Shown: piece after piece, positions 58,144-64,000 of the stretch
How positions within the stretch are numbered: position 1 is the first letter of the stretch
Layout of the letters: each line of letters begins with the position of its first letter
Made by a program: the position numbers and the translations under genes
Source: Clostridium massiliamazoniense
Lineage (GTDB): Bacteria; Bacillota; Clostridia; Clostridiales; Clostridiaceae
Assembly: GCF_001403635.1 (NCBI RefSeq)
Contig: NZ_LN879468.1
Location: forward strand, 1,364,001 to 1,428,000
DNA: 64,000 nt
Reading direction: 5' to 3'
Notes under the pieces: generated by a model
What the model was told of the DNA's origin: nothing
The model's database searches: none
What the model saw: the letters and a program-made list of their open reading frames with translations, nothing else

Positions 58144-60741
58144 CTAAGCTTCTTTTTCCTTTGTGTTTTTCAATAAATCAATATTAGCTCTCACCTTATC
58201 AAAATCTTCAAAAAATAATATAATAGTATCACCCTTTTTAGCTTCAGTGAAAGCATTAATAAGTGCATCCTTTTCATTAAGTATTATTTTGTAATTCTCG
58301 TTACTTGCTCTCTTTACCCCTTTAGCTAATAACTCAGCTACTTCACCTTCACTTCTACCTCTTTTATCCTCATCCTCTTTTATAAATATTTTATTGAAAT
58401 ATTCTCCTGATAATTTACCTACTTCTTCAATATCTTTATTGTTTCTATCACCTGGAACGCCTATTATTCCTATTACCTTTTCTTTTTTCATAGCTTTCAA
58501 TGAATCAATTATCATTTTATATCCATCAATATTATGACCATAATCTAGTATAATTTCAATACCATCTACATTATAAATATTAAATCTTCCACAGTTGAAA
58601 TTTTCATCTGACTTAAATTGTAAAAAACCCTTTGCTATCATAACATAATCTATTCCTAACCCTACTAGAGCTGCACAAGCTGCTAGAGAATTATAGATAT
58701 TATGCTTTAATGCTCCCTCTAAAGTTAATGGCATCATTTTTAAATCACATATTTTATAATTTTTATTATTATTATTTACCACTATAAAATCATCATCTCT
58801 ATAAACAACAGGCTTTCCTTTTTTCATATTTTCTAATATATACTTATTATCCTTATTTCCTGAAAATAATATTATATTTCCTTTACTCCTTTTCATAAGC
58901 ATTTCACAATAATCATCATCTGCATTTATAACTGAATAACCTGTTGGCTTAACAGCCTCAATAACAAGTGCCTTTGCAAAAGCTAATTGATCTAAAGTTT
59001 CAATTCCATCTATTCCTAAGTGATCTTCTTTTATATTAGTTACTACTCCTACATCTGCTAAATCGTAAGCTAAACCTTTTCTAACTAACCCACCTCTAGC
59101 TGTTTCTAATACTGCTACATCAACATCTCTATTTAATAATACAGTTTTAGCACTTTCTCCTCCTGTATCATCACCTTTATGAATTAATTCATTATCTATA
59201 TAAATTCCATCTGTACTTGTCATTCCAACTTTATATCCCATTAAAGATAATACATAAGAAATTAATCTCGTTGTTGTAGTCTTCCCATTAGTACCTGTTA
59301 TTGATATAAGAGGTATATTTCTTATATTTCCGTCATACATAGTGTTTATAATATCTCTTGCAACATTTCTACTTTTGCCCTTTGTAGGATATTCATGCAT
59401 CCTTATCCCCGGTGCAGCATTTACTTCTATTACTATTCCATTATCATGTAGACTCCCTGATATATCTTTAGTTGATATGTCTATTCCACAAATATCTAAG
59501 CCAATTATTTTAGCTACTCTTTCCAAAAGCTTTTTATTTTCTTCACTTATTAAATCTGTACAATCTTCTGCAAAACCACCTGTTGATATATTAGCATTTT
59601 CTCTAAGATAAATTTTTTCCCCCTCTTCTACTACGCTATTAATATTTTTTCCAACCTTGCTTAAAATCTCTGAAAGATCTTTATCTAGTTTTATTTTAGT
59701 TAAAGGTTTTTCATGATCTTCTCCTCTTAGTGGATTACTGTTTAATTCTTCAATTAATTCTTTTATTGAAGCCTTTCCATCCCCTATTACATAAGGAGGA
59801 GTTCTTTTAGATACTGCTCTCACTTCATAATTTACAACACATACTCTATAATCATTACCTTCAACATATTCTTCTACTATTATTTTGTCACAGCTTTTTC
59901 TTAAATCATTATAAGCTTCCAATAACGACCTTTCATTTTTTATATTTAAGTGAACTCCATTCCCTTTATTACCAAACTGTGGCTTTATAACTACTGGATA
60001 TCCTATGTTTTCAGCAGTCTTTAAAAGTTGTATAGTATCATGAATCACAGCTCCTTTAGCTACAGGTATAGCATTTTGTGATAATACAGTTTTAGTTAAG
60101 TTTTTATCACAACATATATCTACTGCTAAACATCTAGTTCTATCACCTATTGTAGCTCCAAACATACGTCCTTGTTTACCATAACCAATTTGATATATAC
60201 CATCCCCTATTGATAAAACTGGCATATTAGCTTTAATAGCTTCATCATATATTGATTTTGTTGAGGTTCCCATCATTTCTTCATTTCTAATTGATTTTAG
60301 TATTTCTATTCTATCTTTAAGAGATATTTTTTTCCCTTTTATAAGTCCATTAATTATTTCAACAGCCAAACTAACAATGGCTAATCCTAAATTTTTATAT
60401 TGGTATTGAAATATTATATAATATAAATCTCCTTCTATTTCTCTAGCTTTACCATAGGCTATATCTACACCTAATCTATTGTGAATAGCTATAACCATAT
60501 GTTCGCAAATATGAGATAAGTAAGTTCCCTCTTTAAGTCTTATAGCAAATCCATGTTCCACATCTATTCCACATCTATGTTCATAAAGTTCTGGAATCAT
60601 TTCTAATAGATTTTTATTGAAATCCTTTATATCTTTACTTGGAATTTCTGAATATCCTTCTAAATCAACATCTATTCTCATAACCTTTTTATGTGAATAA
60701 ATATTTTTACCTTCAAAAACTTGTTTTTTTATTATTTTCAT
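58144..60741 (-). CDS. cphA: Cyanophycin synthetase
   Basis: The protein has 865 residues. The N-terminal CphA-specific domain (RIDVDLEGYSEIPSKDI, HICEHMVIAIHNRLG) is followed by an ATP-grasp domain (PVVIKPQFGNKGNGVHLN, EEYVEGNDYRVCVVN, EVNAAPGIRMHEYP) and a Mur-ligase-like domain with Walker A TGTNGKTTTTRLI. It polymerises Asp and Arg into cyanophycin. The ATG at 60741 starts one base after the cphB stop and uses the GGAGG inside cphB's end, so translation is probably coupled. A TTG at 60762 is the alternative. Confidence 0.96.
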   Translation of the reverse strand: MKIIKKQVFEGKNIYSHKKVMRIDVDLEGYSEIPSKDIKDFNKNLLEMIPELYEHRCGIDVEHGFAIRLKEGTYLSHICEHMVIAIHNRLGVDIAYGKAREIEGDLYYIIFQYQYKNLGLAIVSLAVEIINGLIKGKKISLKDRIEILKSIRNEEMMGTSTKSIYDEAIKANMPVLSIGDGIYQIGYGKQGRMFGATIGDRTRCLAVDICCDKNLTKTVLSQNAIPVAKGAVIHDTIQLLKTAENIGYPVVIKPQFGNKGNGVHLNIKNERSLLEAYNDLRKSCDKIIVEEYVEGNDYRVCVVNYEVRAVSKRTPPYVIGDGKASIKELIEELNSNPLRGEDHEKPLTKIKLDKDLSEILSKVGKNINSVVEEGEKIYLRENANISTGGFAEDCTDLISEENKKLLERVAKIIGLDICGIDISTKDISGSLHDNGIVIEVNAAPGIRMHEYPTKGKSRNVARDIINTMYDGNIRNIPLISITGTNGKTTTTRLISYVLSLMGYKVGMTSTDGIYIDNELIHKGDDTGGESAKTVLLNRDVDVAVLETARGGLVRKGLAYDLADVGVVTNIKEDHLGIDGIETLDQLAFAKALVIEAVKPTGYSVINADDDYCEMLMKRSKGNIILFSGNKDNKYILENMKKGKPVVYRDDDFIVVNNNNKNYKICDLKMMPLTLEGALKHNIYNSLAACAALVGLGIDYVMIAKGFLQFKSDENFNCGRFNIYNVDGIEIILDYGHNIDGYKMIIDSLKAMKKEKVIGIIGVPGDRNNKDIEEVGKLSGEYFNKIFIKEDEDKRGRSEGEVAELLAKGVKRASNENYKIILNEKDALINAFTEAKKGDTIILFFEDFDKVRANIDLLKNTKEKEA

Positions 60742-60742
60742 T

Positions 60743-61555
60743 TTAAAAAATTTCCTCCTCAAAAGGCTTCCTTTTATCTAGGTTGTATATTTTTCCTGGA
60801 GTTAGTATATGTAAAAGAACATTAAACATACTAAAGTGCTCCTTAGGACTATTTTGGGACACATTACTACAATTCATATTTTTTCCATCTATTATATAAA
60901 CTGAACTTGAACCTATAACTTTTATATTATTATTTTTATCTATTATTATTGCTGTATCTTCATCAATTCCGATACCTAAACTTTGAGGGTTTTGAGCTAT
61001 TGCCACTAAAAGTCTACCAATTCTCCCTCTTTGAGAAAAATGTTGATCTATAATCAATCCCTTTATTAGACCCAGTCCTTTTTCCATTTCAACGGTACAC
61101 TTTCTTGGACCTTCTTCACTATTACCAGTAACTATCATTGTATCACTCATTACTGATGCCCCTGCAGATGTTCCAACAAATATAGTTCCCTTTGAAAAAG
61201 CTTTTATTAAGCTTTCATATATTGGAGTTCCCCCTAATAAACTAGTTATTCTTAACTGATCTCCTCCAGTAAAAAAAATAACTTTAGCTGATTTAATAAG
61301 ATTAATCTTATTTTCACTCCAACATTCTTCCCTATTAACTATACTAAGTTCCTTTATATTTTTAACTTTTAGTTCATTAAATACCTCTTTATATTTAGTA
61401 ATTAATTTTTGTGGTTCTTCACTTGCTACTGTTGCAATGAGAAGTTCTTCATCATCGCCAATTTTTTCTGCTATATACTTTAAAATTACTTTGCTGTTTT
61501 CTTTATCTTCTGCACCACCTATAATGATTAATTTTTCTTCTCCACTATTCACCAT
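60743..61555 (-). CDS. cphB: Cyanophycinase
   Basis: The protein has 270 residues and is a peptidase S51-type hydrolase. LIIIGGAEDKENSKVILKYI, VIFFTGGDQLRITSLLGGTP and the nucleophile-elbow VGTSAGASVMSDTMIV (catalytic Ser) are diagnostic. It cuts cyanophycin to beta-Asp-Arg dipeptide in the cytosol. The first residues (MVNSGEEK) start behind GAGGTG. It lies just upstream of cphA, so synthesis and breakdown enzymes share a transcript. Confidence 0.95.
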   Translation of the reverse strand: MVNSGEEKLIIIGGAEDKENSKVILKYIAEKIGDDEELLIATVASEEPQKLITKYKEVFNELKVKNIKELSIVNREECWSENKINLIKSAKVIFFTGGDQLRITSLLGGTPIYESLIKAFSKGTIFVGTSAGASVMSDTMIVTGNSEEGPRKCTVEMEKGLGLIKGLIIDQHFSQRGRIGRLLVAIAQNPQSLGIGIDEDTAIIIDKNNNIKVIGSSSVYIIDGKNMNCSNVSQNSPKEHFSMFNVLLHILTPGKIYNLDKRKPFEEEIF

Positions 61556-61660
61556 TAAATCACCTCATTAAATCTGCATTTTTTATTTTATCCATTTTTT
61601 TAGAAAGTATTCACAAGGTTATTTAAGAGTTCCAATATTAATAATTAAATTAATAAAAAA

Positions 61661-61713
61661 AGAGCATCCTAAAGTAGAATTTTATTCTACTTTAGAAATA
61701 CTCTCTTTATTTT
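61661..61713 (-). terminator. Terminator after sipL
   Basis: AGAGTATTTCTAAAGTAGAAT and its near-inverse, followed by TTTTTTT on the minus strand. Confidence 0.85.
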
Positions 61714-61772
61714 TTGTTATATTTTAAGGAAATATCCTTTAATCTCTCTATTGAAATAAATTTTCTTCTATT

Positions 61773-63335
61773 CTATATAATAGCTCTTCCTGGAATTATT
61801 AATTTTTCCCCTTCTTTTATTTCATCACTTACTTCTAAACTATTAACTTTACATATATCAGCTATACTTGTTCTGTATTTTTTAGCTAAATTCCACATTG
61901 TATCACCAGGTTGTACTATATAAATTATTATAGAAGCTTTTTTATCTATTTTTTCTTCTTCATTTTCTGAAATATCTTTTACATATTCCTTTTCTTCAGT
62001 AAAAGATACCTTTGCATTTAAATCAAGTACTGCTTTAACTGCAATTGTATTTGCTTCTATATTTCCTTGAATATTTTCTAAGTTTGCTTTTATATCACAA
62101 ATCATTGTTTCATCTGCTCTTGGTATCTCAATCATGGAATTAAATGCAATTTCACCTTCCACTTTACCTAAACAAAGTCTTTCATTATTACTTTTGTATA
62201 TTACATCAGCCTTTAATATACCATCAATTATTACATTACCATTAACTATTTTACTTTCAAGAGAAATTACTTCACCTCTTATATTCATTATATAAACAGG
62301 TTCTGCATCATCATTATCTAAATAAATATTATCCTTTACAATAAATTCACTATGCCCTTCTCCTAAAGGAGTATTTACCTTTAATTTTTCTTTTGTTATC
62401 TCGATATTCTTTCTTGGAGAATATGCGTCATCTATAACTTCCATTTCTTCCATCTTAGTAACTAATACTGAATTTTCAACGCATACATCAACATCTATTA
62501 TTCTATTTTCTCCTAAGTCATCTTGATTAAGTCTAACATCAAAGGACTTTAAGAAATTTTTATAATTGGCTTTCATATCACTATTTACACCAACTACTTC
62601 ATCTTCCCCTGATATAAAAATATCATCTTCTAGTGTTACGAGTTCCTTTGTTTCCTCACATCTATAAATTACATTTATTTTAGCTAAACATGAATATTGA
62701 ATTTTATCTTCTAATATTTTCACATCACCTTTATGAATCATACAATCATATTTAAGTATTTTATCTACCTGTGGTTTATCTGAAGGTGCTTTCATAGATG
62801 CTTTTCCTGTCATCTCACCACTTTTACTACAAATCATTTTTTCAAACTTATCAGGTTTCTTTCTTATTTCTAATTCATCTGAACCTTGTACATCTTTTAC
62901 AAATTCAAAACTTTCTTGAGAATAAACTTTGCAAGTAGTACGGAAATATGCTTCTATACTTATTTTTCTTTCATTGATAATATTACTATTTATATGTTCT
63001 AACTCACAATTAGCATCACAAAGCATTCTATGTTCAGCACCTACCATGTCTACGAAATTTGAAAATTTCTCTTTGTAAACAATGTTATTAACTTCTTTTT
63101 CTTCCTCATTTGATAAATACATTATGCTATATTCTACTTCAGCCTCTACATAAACTCTATCTGCTTGCATCTCCTTATTAACTATAGTTTTTCTAACATC
63201 CACAGCTAATATTTTTTCTACATCTGGATGAGTATCTGGTATCAAATATTCATCTCTAAGTACATTGTCTACTGTATTTTCTCCAAATTCTTTTTGGAGA
63301 TCTATATTTTCTTTTACAATATCTATATTTACCAT
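61773..63335 (-). CDS. sipL: SPOCS/DUF3794 and LysM protein, SipL-like spore morphogenesis factor
   Basis: The protein has 520 residues. DUF3794/SPOCS-type beta-rich repeats fill residues 1 to about 460 (VYVEAEVEYSIMYLSNEE, KVNTPLGEGHSEFIVKDN). A C-terminal LysM domain at about 470-517 starts YIVQPGDTMWNLAKKYRTSI. This layout matches SipL of Clostridioides difficile, which binds SpoIVA and drives coat assembly in the mother cell. The cphB-cphA operon lies just downstream, beyond a terminator, and spoIIR is near. Orthology is by layout and location. Confidence 0.88.
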   Translation of the reverse strand: MVNIDIVKENIDLQKEFGENTVDNVLRDEYLIPDTHPDVEKILAVDVRKTIVNKEMQADRVYVEAEVEYSIMYLSNEEEKEVNNIVYKEKFSNFVDMVGAEHRMLCDANCELEHINSNIINERKISIEAYFRTTCKVYSQESFEFVKDVQGSDELEIRKKPDKFEKMICSKSGEMTGKASMKAPSDKPQVDKILKYDCMIHKGDVKILEDKIQYSCLAKINVIYRCEETKELVTLEDDIFISGEDEVVGVNSDMKANYKNFLKSFDVRLNQDDLGENRIIDVDVCVENSVLVTKMEEMEVIDDAYSPRKNIEITKEKLKVNTPLGEGHSEFIVKDNIYLDNDDAEPVYIMNIRGEVISLESKIVNGNVIIDGILKADVIYKSNNERLCLGKVEGEIAFNSMIEIPRADETMICDIKANLENIQGNIEANTIAVKAVLDLNAKVSFTEEKEYVKDISENEEEKIDKKASIIIYIVQPGDTMWNLAKKYRTSIADICKVNSLEVSDEIKEGEKLIIPGRAII

Positions 63336-63512
63336 TTTATACCTCCTATAATATACCTATTATAATATATATAATTATTGGTAAATTAATTACTATTTTT
63401 TAAAACTTTTTTATAAAACTTATATGATTTTATTTGAACGTTAATTATTACACTCTATTTTGAACTTTTATTTTCTTTTTCGACATTTTTTTATCTTTTT
63501 CGATATATATTG

Positions 63513-63542
63513 TTGACATATTCTTAAAAGCTATGTTATTAT
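63513..63542 (+). promoter_or_regulatory. Promoter of a candidate small RNA
   Basis: TTGACA (63513-63518) and TATTAT (63537-63542), 18 bases apart, on the plus strand in the sipL-veg gap. Confidence 0.6.
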
Positions 63543-63548
63543 TAAGGT

Positions 63549-63636
63549 GGTTATTGACCATATAACCTCTCATAAATTCTCAATACCCTTTTATACCATA
63601 GTTGAAAGATGGAAACCCACCATCTTTCTTTTTTTT
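63549..63636 (+). ncRNA. Candidate small RNA, about 90 bases, between sipL and veg
   Basis: The plus-strand promoter at 63513-63542 leads into a 5' hairpin (GGTGGTTAT...ATAACCTC, 63546-63569) and ends at a strong terminator (GAAAGATGG...CCATCTTTC, then eight T). No open frame fits. I know of no family match. Confidence 0.5.
63604..63636 (+). terminator. Plus-strand terminator with no upstream gene
   Basis: GAAAGATGG/CCATCTTTC with a five-base loop and TTTTTTTT. Both neighbouring genes are on the minus strand, so this terminator must serve a plus-strand RNA. Confidence 0.75.
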
Positions 63637-63645
63637 ACAATAAAA

Positions 63646-63678
63646 CAAAAGCTTCTAAATTAATTTTAGAAGCTTTTA
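63646..63678 (-). terminator. Terminator after veg
   Basis: AAAAGCTTCTAAA/TTTAGAAGCTTTT stem around a short loop, with TTTTATT on the minus strand. Confidence 0.8.
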
Positions 63679-63680
63679 TT

Positions 63681-63917
63681 TTATCCAACGAAATCTAACT
63701 CTACTGTATTGGTTAAAACATCAGAATAACTATATGTTACAGTTCTATGTGTACTTTTTTCTAGTCTTATTACGAAAATGCTTTGATATACACTTTCTAA
63801 TATGCCTTCGTTAACAAGAATTTTCTTCCTGCCTCCATTGGCCTTAAGCATGACTTTTTCTCCTACATGCTCCTCCAGGTTTCTTTTTATGGATGATAGA
63901 GTTAACTTTTTCTCCAC
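63681..63917 (-). CDS. veg: Veg family protein
   Basis: The protein has 78 residues: LTLSSIKRNLEEHVGEKVMLKANGGRKK and the later RTVTYSYSDVLTNTVELDF match Veg, a small Firmicute protein tied to biofilm control in Bacillus subtilis. The GTG at 63917 is chosen because GAAGGTG precedes it by six bases; the longer frame to 63971 runs through the promoter. Monocistronic. Confidence 0.93.
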   Translation of the reverse strand: MEKKLTLSSIKRNLEEHVGEKVMLKANGGRKKILVNEGILESVYQSIFVIRLEKSTHRTVTYSYSDVLTNTVELDFVG

Positions 63918-63942
63918 TTGAAACACCTTCTTTCTTAATATT

Positions 63943-63971
63943 AGTATATACTGTAAAATTATTCCTGTCAA
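63943..63971 (-). promoter_or_regulatory. Strong promoter of veg
   Basis: TTGACA (63971-63966) and TATACT (63948-63943) with 17-base spacing, near-consensus on the minus strand. It matches the known strength of veg promoters in Firmicutes. Confidence 0.85.
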
Positions 63972-64000
63972 TAGCTAGAGCACTTTTTGTTTCTTATTTT

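Overview
The window is AT-rich, low-GC Firmicute DNA. It combines sporulation genes (spoIID, spoIIQ, spoIIID, spoIIR, sipL, yyaC, an alpha/beta SASP), cyanophycin genes next to sipL, thiolase, an F-type ATP synthase operon, and FMN and SAM riboswitches. This points to an anaerobic spore-forming Clostridium. The gene content fits Clostridium perfringens best, but that species call is recognition, not a computed match. Most genes lie on the minus strand.

Layout. 1-5.9 kb: a helicase-like gene cut by the window edge, a solitary DUF262/DUF1524 (GmrSD-like) gene, a membrane-anchored MutS-like ATPase and a zinc-binding lipoprotein. 6-8.3 kb: a SASP gene and a PTS IIB-IIC pair. 8.7-10.6 kb: tRNA-Trp and tsaE-tsaB-rimI. 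10.6-18.8 kb: FMN-riboswitch-controlled ribU, tex, prfB with a programmed frameshift, secA and hpf (raiA). A structured RNA that I assign to the raiA motif sits just upstream of hpf. 19.2-23.1 kb: comF, a ComFA-like relic and recD2. 23.3-26.1 kb: nagA, then metK under a SAM-I riboswitch. 26.2-27.1 kb: ten tRNA genes in a repeated Thr-Tyr(-Val) pattern. 27.5-35 kb: yyaC, mbl, spoIIID, spoIIQ, spoIID, murA and ywmB. 35-41.7 kb: atpIBEFHAGDC. 42.5-48.7 kb: thl, wecB plus a decayed wecB fragment, upp, rpiB and tsaC. 48.8-55.6 kb: prfA, a DUF1385-PrmC fusion, tdk, rpmE, a diacylglycerol glycosyltransferase and rho. 55.8-64 kb: DUF1934, spoIIR, ispE, cphA-cphB, sipL and veg.

Much of the order (rho-rpmE-tdk-prfA-prmC, tsaC-rpiB-upp-wecB-atp, ywmB-murA-spoIID-spoIIQ-spoIIID-mbl) resembles the Bacillus subtilis backbone. 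Coupled functions include translation termination (prfA and its methylase), t6A tRNA modification (tsaC, tsaB, tsaE), the forespore-mother cell channel (spoIIQ, spoIID, spoIIR, spoIIID) and cyanophycin turnover beside spore-coat assembly.

The most notable non-gene structures are: the raiA-motif RNA with its own promoter and terminator; a dispersed MITE-like repeat whose palindromic ends serve as transcription terminators, sometimes overlapping stop codons; a candidate small RNA between sipL and veg; alternative hairpins before rpmE; an N-rich insertion in Rho; and a small ORF with a perfect Shine-Dalgarno sequence after tsaC.
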